Below, piece by piece: positions 22,783 to 32,047 of a DNA stretch of 34,119 bases; the stretch's first letter is position 1; each line of letters begins with the position of its first letter. The notes under the pieces are model-generated. The model was not told the DNA's origin, ran no database searches, and saw only the letters and a list, made by a program, of their open reading frames with translations. A program made the position numbers and the translations under genes. The DNA comes from Pseudomarimonas arenosa (GTDB taxonomy: Bacteria; Pseudomonadota; Gammaproteobacteria; Xanthomonadales; Xanthomonadaceae), in contig NZ_JACYTR010000052.1 of assembly GCF_014841215.1 (NCBI RefSeq), positions 1-34,119 of the forward strand, written 5' to 3'.

Positions 22783-23193
22783 TCAGACGTCGCCCGCCAA
22801 GGGGTAGAGGTCCTCTTCTTCTCGCTGAATGCGATTGCACAGGGCCTCGATCAGCCGCGCGCATTCACACCGAAATTCTTCGGGTTCACGTCGAATGTCC
22901 CGCGCGCTTGCGAAGCGATCAGCGAAGGCGTCCAGTTCTTGCCGCAGTCCGCCGACTTCCCGTCGAAACCTCTCGGCGAGCAGGGCCGCCGGGCTGTGCC
23001 GCAAGTCCATCAAATGCGGATACAGAAAGTCATCTTCGATGGCCAGATGCAGGCTGAGTTTGCTGCACAACCTGTGCAAGCGAGGCAGTAACGACTCCGG
23101 ACTGTGCGCAGGCTCTGCGTCAAGGTCGCAGCGAATCTGTTCCACCAACGCAAGGATTGATCGGTGATCCTCGGTGAATTGGCGCATGTCCAT
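22783..23193 (-). CDS. Hemerythrin-like HHE-domain protein
   Basis: A 136-residue all-helical protein of the hemerythrin fold. Candidate iron ligands are His10 (EDHRS), His49 and Glu53 in SLHLAIEDDFLYPH, His60, and the acidic REEEDLYP stretch near the end. Some positions that are His in classical hemerythrins are not His here, which is also seen in a proteobacterial subfamily of this type. Such proteins sense or bind O2 or NO or protect Fe-S centres. It is divergent from nnrS across an intergenic region with two FNR-type boxes, so a role in nitric-oxide stress fits. The ATG at 23193 was preferred; a second in-frame ATG lies two codons later. Confidence 0.88.
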   Translation of the reverse strand: MDMRQFTEDHRSILALVEQIRCDLDAEPAHSPESLLPRLHRLCSKLSLHLAIEDDFLYPHLMDLRHSPAALLAERFRREVGGLRQELDAFADRFASARDIRREPEEFRCECARLIEALCNRIQREEEDLYPLAGDV

Positions 23194-23254
23194 GAATATC
23201 GCCCCAGATAGCGAACAACGAGGGACAGTCTTGATCAATTCCCACTGCACAGAT

Positions 23255-23268
23255 TTGACAGCGGTCAA
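23255..23268. promoter_or_regulatory. Perfect FNR/ANR-type box (hemerythrin/nnrS)
   Basis: TTGACAGCGGTCAA is a perfect dyad match to TTGAC-N4-GTCAA. It lies about 62 bases upstream of the hemerythrin ATG and about 50 bases before the likely nnrS start, so it probably serves both divergent genes. Confidence 0.75.
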
Positions 23269-23286
23269 GTCCGGGCCACGGCTAAG

Positions 23287-23300
23287 CTGATCTGGGTCAA
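23287..23300 (+). promoter_or_regulatory. Second FNR-type box before nnrS
   Basis: CTGATCTGGGTCAA matches the consensus in 9 of 10 defined positions. Its centre is 32 bp (about three helical turns) from the perfect box at 23255-23268, so the two would lie on the same face of the DNA. Confidence 0.5.
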
Positions 23301-23318
23301 GGAGAGCGGTGCGCGGTT

Positions 23319-24581
23319 TTGACAGCATGCAGTCACTCCATTGGGCAGACCGTCTCCGTGAACAGCGCCGCCATCGCCGCTACGCCCTCGACCTCCTGGC
23401 TGACTGTGACACCGCATCGCGCGCTGTTCGCCGTGGGGGCCGGCAATCTCTGTCTGTCCATGCTGTGGTGGGCGCTTTGGCTAATCGATATCCGCTGGGG
23501 GCTGCTGCAGTTGCCGAGCACGCCGATCTACGCCGGCTGGCTGCACGCGGTGGTGCTTCCTTACCTGGTCCTGGCACCGTTCATCTTCGGCTTCTTGTTT
23601 ACCGTTTTCCCGCGTTGGATGCCGGTCGCGCCGTTCGGTCGCTGGCATTACCTGCCAACCGCTGGCAGTCTGCTTCTGGCCCAGCTTGTGCTGCTTAGCT
23701 CTATGTTCAGTGGCCCGTTGGGGCTGCATATCGGCTTGCTGGTCGGCCTGGCTGGCTGGACCAATGGCCTGGTGCTGTTGCTGGACCGTCTGCGGCAAGA
23801 CCGCAGCGACTGCTGGCATGCGCGCAGCATCACTCTGGCCATGGCCTTGGGCTGGCTTGGCATGCTGGCCATCTGCGTGCACCAGTTCGCGGCCAGTCAC
23901 GTCTGGATCGATCTGGCGATGAAGCTGGGTGTTCACGGGTTGTTGCTACCGATCTATCTCAGCGTTGCGCATCGCATGTTTCCGTTCTTTGCCAAGTCGG
24001 TGTTTCCGCAGTACGAGGCCTGGCGGCCGGTGGGTTTGCTGGGCGCATTGTGGGCGCTGTTGATTCTGCATCTTGTGCTTGAGCTGAGCGGAGCACAGCG
24101 CTGGCTATGGCTCAGCGACCTGCCAGCAACCGTGCTCGGTCTATGGATGGTGAAGCGCTGGTGGCCGCCGCAGGGCGCTCCCTTCATTCTTCGCGCGCTG
24201 TTTGTCGGCCTGCTGTGGTGGCCGATCGGGGCGGCCTTGTACAGCGTACAAAGCCTGCTGCTGTGGGTTGATATCGCTGCCCTGGGCCGGGCCCCTCTGC
24301 ATGCCTACACCATTGGTTTGTTCGGCGCAGTCTTGGTGGCCATGGTCAGCCGCGTCAGCAGGGGACATTCTGGCCGCCGGCTGGAAATGAATCGGATCGA
24401 CCGCTCGGCCTTCATCGCCATCCAGGCGGTGGCGGTGCTGCGCATTCTGGCGGAATTCGGTGTCGACTACTGGGCGGTGAATGCCGTTGCTGCGATCGGC
24501 TGGGTGTTGGTGCTGCTGCCCTGGCTGCTGCAATGCATGTGGATCTGGTCGACCCCGCGGGTCGATGGCAAGCCAGGTTGA
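23319..24581 (+). CDS. nnrS: NnrS-family heme/copper membrane protein
   Basis: Up to 420 residues, with about twelve hydrophobic helices. The opening PHRALFAVGAGNLCLSML and the later FIFGFLFTVFPRWM, HRMFPFF and AYTIGLFGAVLVAMVSRVSRGHSGR stretches are characteristic of NnrS, a haem- and copper-containing membrane protein that protects cells from nitric oxide during denitrification. Two FNR-type boxes lie upstream. The start is uncertain: TTG 23319 and GTG 23358 are both in frame, and the only strong ribosome site (AAGGAG at 23299-23304) is rather far from the first. A decarboxylase gene follows five bases after the stop. Confidence 0.92.
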   Translation: MTACSHSIGQTVSVNSAAIAATPSTSWLTVTPHRALFAVGAGNLCLSMLWWALWLIDIRWGLLQLPSTPIYAGWLHAVVLPYLVLAPFIFGFLFTVFPRWMPVAPFGRWHYLPTAGSLLLAQLVLLSSMFSGPLGLHIGLLVGLAGWTNGLVLLLDRLRQDRSDCWHARSITLAMALGWLGMLAICVHQFAASHVWIDLAMKLGVHGLLLPIYLSVAHRMFPFFAKSVFPQYEAWRPVGLLGALWALLILHLVLELSGAQRWLWLSDLPATVLGLWMVKRWWPPQGAPFILRALFVGLLWWPIGAALYSVQSLLLWVDIAALGRAPLHAYTIGLFGAVLVAMVSRVSRGHSGRRLEMNRIDRSAFIAIQAVAVLRILAEFGVDYWAVNAVAAIGWVLVLLPWLLQCMWIWSTPRVDGKPG

Positions 24582-24586
24582 ATGCC

Positions 24587-26581
24587 GTGACCGACTCCAG
24601 TCTGTTCCCTTGCTTTCTCGGGCCGTACGGCGAGAACGACAATCTGCTGGAGAAACTGGTGGTCGAGTTTCTACGCGACCACGTCTACTGGCGGCGCAAT
24701 CTGCATCCGGAAGATCCGCCGGCCATTCCTACCCACGCGGCGCAGCAGCCTGGGTTCCAGGCCTTCGAGTCGAAACTGAGGCGCGAGTTGCATCAGCTGT
24801 CGGCTGCCTTGAAGCGCTCGGTGCCCTTCCATAGCCAACGCTATCTCGGTCATATGGTCAGCGACTTACTGATCCCCGGCATGGCGGCGCAGATCCTCAC
24901 CTTGCCGTACAACCCGAACAATGTCAGTGATGAGGCGGCGCCGGTCACCATCGACATGGAGATCGAAGTCGGGCTGCAACTGGCGCGCATGATTGGCTAT
25001 CCGAGCGATCCGAATCAGCCGGCCTGCGCATTCGGTCATCTGACCTCCGGTGGCACCGTGGCCAACTACCAGGCGCTGCGGCTGGCCCTGGCAATCAAGG
25101 CATATCCAGTGGCCTTGCTCGCGGCTGCGCCGCCCGACCTGGCCTTGCCCGAGAGCGACTGGGCAGCGTTCAATCTGGCCCCGCAGCAGGCGATTGAACA
25201 CTTCGTTCAAGCACAGGCCTGGATGCACAGCCTGCCGGTGGCCGAAGCCCGACTGTGGCGACAGCGTATCGAAGTCGAGCGCATCGAGCAGGTGGGGCAG
25301 GTTGGCTTCTTTGCCCGACATCCCGAGTTGCGTCCGCCGGTGGTATTGGTGCCTGCCACTGCGCATTATTCTTGGAGCAAGGGCATGAAGCTGCTCGGCC
25401 TTGGGCGACATCAGTTGCTGCAAGTGCCGGAGCGGGAGATGCGCCTCGATGCTGACGCCTTGGAGCGCCTGTTGATGGAGCTGCATGCTCAGCGGCAACC
25501 GGTGCTGGCCTGTGTCGGCATCTTGGGCAGCACCGAATTCGGCACGGTTGACCCGATCGATCAGCTATGCGCGGCCCGCGATCGATGGTCGCAGCAGGGT
25601 TTCGGCTTTGCCGTGCATGCCGATGCCGCCTGGGGCGGCTATCTGGCCACCTTGATTCGCGACCCGAACGGCGCCTTGCGGAGTCGCGAGCAGGTCAGCC
25701 GTGAATTTGCCCGCTTTCCCAATCCACCCACCTACTCCGCCCTGGCTGCCTTGCAGCACACCGATTCGATCACCATCGACCCGCACAAGCTGGGTTATCT
25801 ACCTTATGGCGCAGGCGCTTTCGTGGCACGCGATCAACGCCCTTTTGCGCTGCTGGCCGAGTCGGCTGACTACGTGTTTCAGGAGTCTGACCACAGCGAT
25901 TATTTCAGCCGCGCTCGGGCACTGGGTCAGTACATTATCGAAGGCTCGAAATCGGGCGCGATGGCCGCGGCGGTTTGCGTCACCCATCGGGTCATGCCAC
26001 TCGATCATGCGCATTTCGGTCGCTTGCCCGCCGCCACCATTCAAGCGACCGAGCACATGCGCGATGCCGTGGCTGCCCTGCGGGAGAAGCTGCAGGGGAT
26101 AGCAAGACTGGTGCTGCCGTTTGAACCCGATTGCAATCTGATCTGTCTGGCCATCAACCCGCAAGGCAACCGGTCGTTGGAACGGTGCAACCGCTTCATG
26201 CGCCAATTGCACTGCGAGATCCGCAGCGACAACGGCGTAGCACGGCAAGATCGCGAATACTACGGCTGCGTCACCACCATCCGCAGCGATGCACTCGGTG
26301 GTGAGGCAATGCAAGGACTGCTGCAGCAACTTGGGCTCGACTGCGGATCCCCCGACGAAATCGAGCGCCAGGACACCCGCCTGATCGTGCTACGCCACAC
26401 CTTGATGAACCCGTTCCTGATCGATGAAGTGAACGATCGCAACTATCTCGATGGCTACTTCGAGTTTCTGCAGCGTCGGGTGAAGGCCTTGGCAGGCGCG
26501 CTGCAAAGCGCGGATTGCCGTGTCACTGAAGATCTCAGCCCGCTGAAGCCGTACGCCACGAGCGCTCGACAGGCTTCATGA
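24587..26581 (+). CDS. Tyrosine-decarboxylase-like PLP enzyme (group II)
   Basis: A 664-residue PLP-dependent decarboxylase. It aligns over its length with bacterial tyrosine decarboxylases: VPFHSQRYLGHM near the start, HADAAWGGY, the PLP lysine region SITIDPHKLGYLPYGAG (Lys401) and YIIEGSKSGAMAAAV. It should decarboxylate an amino acid, probably an aromatic one, to an amine, but the substrate cannot be read from sequence. GTG 24587 was chosen because it lies five bases after the nnrS stop; an ATG at 24533 would overlap nnrS. Being in line with nnrS it is probably co-transcribed, an unusual partner for a nitric-oxide protein. Confidence 0.9.
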   Translation: MTDSSLFPCFLGPYGENDNLLEKLVVEFLRDHVYWRRNLHPEDPPAIPTHAAQQPGFQAFESKLRRELHQLSAALKRSVPFHSQRYLGHMVSDLLIPGMAAQILTLPYNPNNVSDEAAPVTIDMEIEVGLQLARMIGYPSDPNQPACAFGHLTSGGTVANYQALRLALAIKAYPVALLAAAPPDLALPESDWAAFNLAPQQAIEHFVQAQAWMHSLPVAEARLWRQRIEVERIEQVGQVGFFARHPELRPPVVLVPATAHYSWSKGMKLLGLGRHQLLQVPEREMRLDADALERLLMELHAQRQPVLACVGILGSTEFGTVDPIDQLCAARDRWSQQGFGFAVHADAAWGGYLATLIRDPNGALRSREQVSREFARFPNPPTYSALAALQHTDSITIDPHKLGYLPYGAGAFVARDQRPFALLAESADYVFQESDHSDYFSRARALGQYIIEGSKSGAMAAAVCVTHRVMPLDHAHFGRLPAATIQATEHMRDAVAALREKLQGIARLVLPFEPDCNLICLAINPQGNRSLERCNRFMRQLHCEIRSDNGVARQDREYYGCVTTIRSDALGGEAMQGLLQQLGLDCGSPDEIERQDTRLIVLRHTLMNPFLIDEVNDRNYLDGYFEFLQRRVKALAGALQSADCRVTEDLSPLKPYATSARQAS

Positions 26582-26694
26582 GACTTAGCCCGTCGTTTGG
26601 CTGTTGATGAGAAGGTCCTGCTTCCCGGCTTGCAAACCATCCCTTGGCTGAATCTGCGGCGGCAGCCGACGTCCGGCGCTGGTATGCTGGGTCC

Positions 26695-26711
26695 GAGTGA
26701 TCAACTCACTC
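26695..26711. promoter_or_regulatory. Short palindrome upstream of the host-attachment gene
   Basis: GAGTGA-N5-TCACTC, a perfect 6-bp inverted repeat, lies about 170 bases before the host-attachment-family gene. It could be an operator, but the odd spacing does not match a known site class. Confidence 0.25.
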
Positions 26712-26877
26712 CTCCGGTGCGCCAGGCCGCTCCACTGCGCCTGCGCGCCCACCGACCGGTGCCGTTCTTGGCTCTGCCCGGCAATAGCGAGAGGTCGCAG
26801 ATGCCGCCGGCGGGCAAGCTCTGAGAAGTCCGGTCGGCTTCGACATGTAATGCTGCAGTGCAGCAGGGAGTATCGCC

Positions 26878-27306
26878 ATGAAGACTTGGGTTCTGATTGC
26901 CAATTCGGCACGGGCACGCTTGTTTGAGGCCGAGAAGAAGAACGGTGGTCTGACCGAGCTGGCCGACTTCGTCCAGCCGGATAGCCAGATGCGCGGGGTC
27001 GATCTCGCCGACTCGCGGCCGGGTCGCGTGCAGGAAAGTGCCAGCCCTGAGCGACACAGCATGGAGCCGCACACGCACCCTCGTGACAAGTCAGCCTTGC
27101 AGTTCGCACATGGACTGGCCGACATCCTCGACCGCGCCCGAGTGGAACACGAATACGATCGTCTGGTGCTGGTAGCGCCGCCTCGATTTCTGGGCCAGTT
27201 GCGCAACTCACTCGATGATCAGGTGTCGCAGCTGGTGGTGAACTCGGTCGACAAGGACATTTCCACCGCGACGGTGGATGAAATTGAAACCTTGCTGCGG
27301 CACTGA
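26878..27306 (+). CDS. Host-attachment-family protein
   Basis: A 142-residue soluble protein of the 'protein required for attachment to host cells' family. Diagnostic phrases are WVLIANSARARLFE at the N-terminus, the DRLVLVAPPRFLGQLR strand-helix and NSVDKDIS near the end. Despite its name (from a plant-associated bacterium), the fold resembles the eRF1/peptide-release domain 3 group and the actual activity is unclear. GGGAG precedes the ATG. It stands 124 bases before napE on the same strand and could be read into the nap operon, but a hairpin lies between. Confidence 0.9.
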   Translation: MKTWVLIANSARARLFEAEKKNGGLTELADFVQPDSQMRGVDLADSRPGRVQESASPERHSMEPHTHPRDKSALQFAHGLADILDRARVEHEYDRLVLVAPPRFLGQLRNSLDDQVSQLVVNSVDKDISTATVDEIETLLRH

Positions 27307-27368
27307 ACGCAAACTTTCGCCGTTGGACAGGACGCAGGCTGGGTATTAGTCTAGGCTGAAAGAAGGGA

Positions 27369-27392
27369 CGCCGCAGCTGTCTCAGTGCGGCG
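27369..27392 (+). promoter_or_regulatory. Hairpin in the napE leader
   Basis: CGCCGCA and TGCGGCG form a perfect 7-bp stem around a 10-base loop, extendable with one mismatch, 38 bases before the napE start. There is no U-tract, so it could be a leader structure or a weak terminator of the upstream gene. Confidence 0.35.
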
Positions 27393-27430
27393 CCCGATCT
27401 GTCGATTTCGGTACAGCGTGGAGGGCGTCT

Positions 27431-27589
27431 GTGCAGGCATCGGATTCCAACAACAGCCGCAGTCGCGAACTGCGGGCATTTCTGTTCCTGACCGTGGTCC
27501 TGGCGCCGCTGTTGTCGGTGCTGATCGTGTCCGGTTACGGGTTTCTGGTCTGGGTCTGGCAGATTTTCCACGGCCCGCCGGCGTATTGA
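27431..27589 (+). CDS. napE: NapE, small membrane subunit of the nitrate reductase operon
   Basis: A 52-residue single-helix protein. The core RELRAFLFLTVVLAPLLSV followed by GYGFLVWVWQIFHGPP matches NapE, the small inner-membrane protein of periplasmic nitrate reductase operons whose role is not settled. The start is GTG 27431 with GGAGGG five bases upstream. Three bases separate its stop from the napF ATG. First gene of napEFDABC; I could not find a clear FNR or NarL site in front of it. Confidence 0.92.
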   Translation: MQASDSNNSRSRELRAFLFLTVVLAPLLSVLIVSGYGFLVWVWQIFHGPPAY

Positions 27590-27592
27590 GCG

Positions 27593-28081
27593 ATGAGCGC
27601 GCTCCCCAACCTTGGACGACGGGCCTGGCTGCGCGGCGAGCAGCATCCGGGCGAGGCGCTGCGGCCACCGCCGGCCATCGCCGAAGCGGATTTTCTCGAT
27701 CGTTGCACGCGTTGCGATGCCTGTCTGCGGGCCTGCCCGGAGCAGGTGCTGGTGCGGGGCGACGGCGGCTGGCCTGAATTCAATCCGCAACTGGGTGAAT
27801 GCAGTTTCTGCATGGACTGCAGTGCAGCCTGCACCGAAGGCGCGCTTGATCCAGCCGCGGCGCGCCCTTGGCTCTTCACAGCCAAGCTTGATGTTGAGGG
27901 CTGCCTCGCCCGACAAGGGGTGCATTGTCAAACCTGTCGCGATGCCTGCAGCCATCGCGCCTTGCAATTCGTGATCTCCTCACAGCCGGTTCCACCACGG
28001 GTGCAGAGCGATTTCTGCACTGGCTGCGGCGGCTGTGTGGCGGTGTGTCCGAGCAATGCGCTCAGATTGGAGCAGCCATGA
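27593..28081 (+). CDS. napF: NapF, ferredoxin-type maturation protein
   Basis: A 162-residue cytoplasmic iron-sulfur protein that helps assemble or reduce NapA before export. Cysteine groups of the [4Fe-4S] type are at 38/41/44/48, 70/73/76/80 and 142/145/148/152, with a further partial set at 104/112/115/119. Length and layout agree with NapF. The stop overlaps the napD start (ATGA at 28078-28081). Confidence 0.93.
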   Translation: MSALPNLGRRAWLRGEQHPGEALRPPPAIAEADFLDRCTRCDACLRACPEQVLVRGDGGWPEFNPQLGECSFCMDCSAACTEGALDPAAARPWLFTAKLDVEGCLARQGVHCQTCRDACSHRALQFVISSQPVPPRVQSDFCTGCGGCVAVCPSNALRLEQP

Positions 28082-28347
28082 ATCCGCTATGCCATATCGC
28101 CAGCCTGGTCGCCTTTCACCATGCACAGGGCGCAGCTGAACTCGATGCTGTGGTGGCCAGGCAAGCGGGCCTGAGTCTGGCCCTGCGCGCCGAAGGTCGC
28201 AGTGTGCTGCTGCACGAGGCCGAAGAGCAGGTGGCGCTAACCGACTTGCTGGCCGAGCTGCAGGCGCTGCCCGGGGTATTGGGCGTGCATCTGGTGTACC
28301 ACCATGCGGAGCCGCTGAACGACTTACTTCGGGAGGTAGAGGCATGA
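28078..28347 (+). CDS. napD: NapD, chaperone for the NapA Tat signal
   Basis: An 89-residue chaperone that binds the twin-arginine signal of NapA and delays export until cofactor insertion. The ferredoxin-like fold phrases [10 protein letters not shown] and [16 protein letters not shown] are visible. ATG 28078 overlaps the napF stop, and its own stop overlaps the napA ATG (ATGA at 28344-28347), giving coupled translation of three genes. Confidence 0.92.
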   Translation: MNPLCHIASLVAFHHAQGAAELDAVVARQAGLSLALRAEGRSVLLHEAEEQVALTDLLAELQALPGVLGVHLVYHHAEPLNDLLREVEA

Positions 28348-30836
28348 GCACTCGCCGCGATTTCATCCGTCAGTCTGCACTGAGCACGGCCGCCGCCGCC
28401 GCGGGCATTGCGATGCCCACGCAGGCCGCCAATGTGGTGCTGGAGCGCGCGCGTACCGAGTTGAAATGGTCGAAGGCGCCGTGTCGATTCTGCGGCACCG
28501 GCTGCGGCATCAATGTGGCGGTGAAGGATGGTCGGGTAGTGGCCACCCATGGTGATATTCACGCCGAGGTCAATCGCGGCCTGAACTGCGTCAAGGGCTA
28601 CTTTCTTTCCAAGATCATGTATGGCGCTGATCGCCTGACCCGCCCCTTGCTGCGCAAGAAAGAGGGCCGCTACGACAAGCAGGGCGAGTTCGAGGCGGTG
28701 TCCTGGGAAGAGGCCTTCGATGTCATGGCGACCCAGTTCAAGCGAGTGCTGAAGGAAAAGGGCCCGGGCGCCGTGGGCATGTTCGGGTCCGGACAATGGA
28801 CGGTATGGGAAGGCTATGCCGCCAACAAGCTGTTCAAGGCTGGCTTTCGCAGCAACAACATCGACCCCAATGCGCGCCACTGCATGGCTTCGGCGGTGAT
28901 GGGCTTCATGCGCAGCTTCGGCATGGACGAGCCAATGGGCTGTTATGACGATATCGAGGCCGCCGATGCCTTCGTGCTGTGGGGCTCGAACATGGCCGAA
29001 ATGCACCCGATCCTGTGGACCCGGGTGGCCGATCGTCGCTTGTCGCACCCACACGTCAAGGTGGCGGTGTTGTCGACCTTCGAGCACCGCAGCTTCGACC
29101 TCGCCGATGTGCCGATCGTGTTCAAGCCGCAGACCGATCTGGTGATTCTGAACTACATCGCCAACCACATCATTCAGAGCGGCAAGGTAAATCGCGAGTT
29201 CGTCAATCAACACACTACGTTCAAGCGCGGTGTTGACGACATCGGGTATGGCCTGCGTGCCGAGCACCCCAAACAAGCCGCGGCCAAGAATGCTGCCGAT
29301 CCGAACCAGGGCACGCCAATCAGCTTTGATGAGTTCGCCGCCTTCGTCAAACCCTACACCTTGGAGCGCGCGGTTGAGGAGGCCGGGGTGGAACGTGCCT
29401 GGCTGGAGCAGCTGGCCGAGTTGTACGCCGACCCCAAGACCAAGGTGATGAGCTTCTGGACCATGGGCTTCAATCAGCACACCCGTGGCGTCTGGGCCAA
29501 CAACATGGTCTACAACCTGCACCTGCTCACCGGCAAGATCTCCGAGCCAGGCAACAGCCCGTTCTCCCTCACCGGTCAGCCCTCGGCCTGCGGTACCGCA
29601 CGCGAAGTAGGCACCTTCGCCCACCGTCTGCCGGCTGACATGGTGGTCAGCAATCCCAAGCATCGCGAGCACGCCGAGGAGATCTGGAAGGTGCCGCACG
29701 GCATCATTCAGGAAAAGCCCGGCTTCCATGCAGTAGAACAGAATCGCGCCCTGCGCGATGGCCGACTCAATGCCTATTGGGTGCAGGTCAACAACAACAT
29801 CCAGGCCGCGGCCAATCTGAATGAAGAGGGCTTGCCCGGCTATCGCAATCCAGACAACTTCATCGTGGTTTCCGATGCCTATCCCACGGTAACCGCACAG
29901 GCCGCCGATCTGATTCTGCCAGCGGCGATGTGGGTGGAGAAGGAGGGCGCCTACGGCAATGCCGAGCGCCGCACGCATTTCTGGCACCAATTGGTGAACG
30001 CGCCGGGCGAGGCGCGCTCGGATCTTTGGCAGCTGATGGAGTTCTCCAAGCGCTTCACTACCGACGAGTGCTGGCCAGAAGAGATACTGGCCGCTAACAC
30101 CGAGTTCCGTGGCAAGACCCTGTACGAGGTGCTGTTCAAGAACGGCAAGGTTGATCGCTTTCCCAACAGCGAGATCGAAGCCGGCTATGCCAATGCCGAA
30201 GCCGAGGCATTCGGTTTCTATGTGCAGAAGGGGCTGTTCGAAGAGTACGCCGAATTCGGTCGCGGCCATGCCCACGACCTGGCGCCCTTCGATGCCTACC
30301 ACCAAAGCCGTGGCCTGCGCTGGCCGGTAGTCGACGGCAAGGAAACCCGCTGGCGTTATCGCGAGGGCTATGACCCTTACGTCAAAGCGGGCAAGGGCGT
30401 TGAGTTCTACGGCAACCCCGATGGCAAGGCGGTGATCTGGGCGCTGCCCTTTGAGCCGGCACCCGAAGTGCCGGATAGCGAGTTCGACCTGTGGCTGGTG
30501 ACCGGCCGGGTGCTGGAGCATTGGCATTCGGGCTCAATGACCCTGCGTGTGCCCGAGCTGTACAAATCGTTCCCGCAGGCACCAGTGTTCATGCATCCCG
30601 ACGATGCCAGCGCGCGTGGGTTGCGTCGCGGCCAGGAGGCCCGGATCGCCACCCGACGCGGCGAGATTCGCGCGCGCGTGGAAACTCGCGGTCGTGATCG
30701 GCCGCCGCGCGGCCTGGTGTTTGTGCCCTGGTTTGATCCCAGCGTGTTGATCAACAAGCTCACCCTGGATGCCACCGATCCGATCTCCAAGCAGACTGAT
30801 TTCAAGAAATGCGCCTGCAAGATCGCCAAGGTTTGA
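28344..30836 (+). CDS. napA: NapA, catalytic subunit of periplasmic nitrate reductase
   Basis: An 830-residue molybdoenzyme that reduces nitrate to nitrite in the periplasm. A Tat signal (RRDFIRQSA) opens the protein, followed by the [4Fe-4S] site C47-x2-C50-x3-C54-x27-C82 and the Mo ligand Cys180 in NARHCMAS. The bis-MGD-binding regions continue to the C-terminal domain ending near [15 protein letters not shown]. It depends on the Mo-bis-MGD made by the moa/mob/moe genes in this window, and on NapB/NapC for electrons. Length is normal for the family. A very long antisense frame overlaps it but is not thought to be real. Confidence 0.97.
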   Translation: MSTRRDFIRQSALSTAAAAAGIAMPTQAANVVLERARTELKWSKAPCRFCGTGCGINVAVKDGRVVATHGDIHAEVNRGLNCVKGYFLSKIMYGADRLTRPLLRKKEGRYDKQGEFEAVSWEEAFDVMATQFKRVLKEKGPGAVGMFGSGQWTVWEGYAANKLFKAGFRSNNIDPNARHCMASAVMGFMRSFGMDEPMGCYDDIEAADAFVLWGSNMAEMHPILWTRVADRRLSHPHVKVAVLSTFEHRSFDLADVPIVFKPQTDLVILNYIANHIIQSGKVNREFVNQHTTFKRGVDDIGYGLRAEHPKQAAAKNAADPNQGTPISFDEFAAFVKPYTLERAVEEAGVERAWLEQLAELYADPKTKVMSFWTMGFNQHTRGVWANNMVYNLHLLTGKISEPGNSPFSLTGQPSACGTAREVGTFAHRLPADMVVSNPKHREHAEEIWKVPHGIIQEKPGFHAVEQNRALRDGRLNAYWVQVNNNIQAAANLNEEGLPGYRNPDNFIVVSDAYPTVTAQAADLILPAAMWVEKEGAYGNAERRTHFWHQLVNAPGEARSDLWQLMEFSKRFTTDECWPEEILAANTEFRGKTLYEVLFKNGKVDRFPNSEIEAGYANAEAEAFGFYVQKGLFEEYAEFGRGHAHDLAPFDAYHQSRGLRWPVVDGKETRWRYREGYDPYVKAGKGVEFYGNPDGKAVIWALPFEPAPEVPDSEFDLWLVTGRVLEHWHSGSMTLRVPELYKSFPQAPVFMHPDDASARGLRRGQEARIATRRGEIRARVETRGRDRPPRGLVFVPWFDPSVLINKLTLDATDPISKQTDFKKCACKIAKV

Positions 30837-30847
30837 GGGCTGATGAC

Positions 30848-31399
30848 ATGAACTCGATCGCGTACCGAAGCACTCGTTGCCTGAGCGCTCATTACCTGCC
30901 ACGTGGCCTGCTTGGCGCCTGCTTGCTGGCGCTTGCCTCCACCTGCGGTTTCGCACAGGACCCGAATGCCGACGCTCCGGCGCCCCCAGAACAGGAATAT
31001 CGATCGATTGACGCCTTGCGGCGTGGAGCGCCGCTGGCCACCGAACCGGCCGCAGCTCCGATGGCCACGGTCGAGAACACCGACCTGAAACGCGCACGCG
31101 GCTGGCCAGAGCAGCCACCCACCATTCCGCATGCGATCGACGGTTATCAGGTCGACAAGAACTCCAATCGCTGCCTGCTTTGCCACACCCGGGCGAACGC
31201 GGCGCAGTTCCAGGCGCCCATGCTCAGCGTCACCCACTTCATGGACCGCGACGGTCAGGTGCTGGCGCAGATCTCGGCACGACGCTATTTCTGCGTGCAA
31301 TGTCATGTGGTGCAGACCGATGCCAAGCCGCTGGTAGTCAACACGTTTGTCGATGTCGATCAGCTGTTGCAGGCTGACAGCGCACCCGAGGAGCATTGA
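30848..31399 (+). CDS. napB: NapB, diheme cytochrome c subunit
   Basis: A 183-residue periplasmic diheme cytochrome c that passes electrons to NapA. A signal peptide (about 1-36) and two haem sites are visible: CLLCH at 108-112 and CVQCH at 148-152. Surrounding phrases (IPHAIDGYQVDKNSNRC and RRYFCVQCHVVQTDAKPLV) are typical of NapB. The ATG at 30848 lies 11 bases after the napA stop, and the napC ATG immediately follows the stop. Confidence 0.95.
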   Translation: MNSIAYRSTRCLSAHYLPRGLLGACLLALASTCGFAQDPNADAPAPPEQEYRSIDALRRGAPLATEPAAAPMATVENTDLKRARGWPEQPPTIPHAIDGYQVDKNSNRCLLCHTRANAAQFQAPMLSVTHFMDRDGQVLAQISARRYFCVQCHVVQTDAKPLVVNTFVDVDQLLQADSAPEEH

Positions 31400-31999
31400 A
31401 TGATGCGCTCGCTTCGCCAGTGGCTGGACCGCGGCTGGAGAACTCTACGAACGCCCAGCGTTCATTACAGTCTCGGCTTTCTCACCATGGGCGGGTTCCT
31501 CGCCGGCATCATTTTCTGGGGCGGTTTCAACACCGCGCTTGAAGCCACCAACACCGAAACCTTCTGTACCTCCTGCCACGAGATGCGCGACAACGTGTTC
31601 GAAGAACTGAAGTCGACCATCCACTACAGCAATCGTTCAGGCGTGCGTGCGACCTGTCCCGATTGCCACGTGCCGCACCGCTGGACCGCCAAGATCGCTC
31701 GCAAGATGCAGGCCTCGAAGGAAGTCTGGGGCAAGGTTTTCGGCACCATCGATACCCGCGAGGAATTTCTCGACAAGCGGCTGGAGCTGGCCCAGCACGA
31801 GTGGGCCAGACTGAAGGCCAATGACTCACTCGAATGCCGCAACTGCCACAATTTCGATTACATGGATTTCACCCGCCAAAGCAGTCGCGCCGCTAGCGCG
31901 CACGAGCGCTGGCTCGGTAGCGGCGAGCGTACCTGCATCGACTGCCACAAGGGCATCGCGCACAAACTGCCGGATATGCAGGGCGTGCCGCAAGGGTAG
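31400..31999 (+). CDS. napC: NapC, tetraheme quinol dehydrogenase
   Basis: A 199-residue membrane-anchored tetraheme cytochrome that moves electrons from quinol to NapB/NapA. One helix spans about residues 24-43, and four haem motifs follow: CTSCH 56-60, CPDCH 86-90, CRNCH 146-150 and CIDCH 179-183. Sequence is of the NapC/NirT family and length is normal. Last gene of the operon. No NapG/NapH pair is present, as in other napEFDABC operons. A tandem repeat array begins 48 bases after its stop. Confidence 0.95.
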   Translation: MMRSLRQWLDRGWRTLRTPSVHYSLGFLTMGGFLAGIIFWGGFNTALEATNTETFCTSCHEMRDNVFEELKSTIHYSNRSGVRATCPDCHVPHRWTAKIARKMQASKEVWGKVFGTIDTREEFLDKRLELAQHEWARLKANDSLECRNCHNFDYMDFTRQSSRAASAHERWLGSGERTCIDCHKGIAHKLPDMQGVPQG

Positions 32000-32047
32000 T
32001 CGGCTTGTCGCTGAGCGCATCGCCTCGCCCAACCCTCGCCCCTCTCC

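Noticed and set aside
23309-23698. 129-residue frame with a good ribosome site overlapping the start of nnrS
   Set aside because: Its GTG has AAGGAG at a good distance, but the sequence lies out of frame inside the well-supported nnrS and has no domain or membrane pattern.
26585-27967. 460-residue minus-strand frame across the host-attachment gene and napE/F
   Set aside because: Runs antisense to three supported genes and is rich in Arg/Ala/Pro without any recognisable domain.
28116-30527. 803-residue open frame antisense to napA
   Set aside because: Exact antisense shadow of a well-defined napA; such long antisense frames are common in GC-rich coding DNA, and it has no plausible start site or domain.
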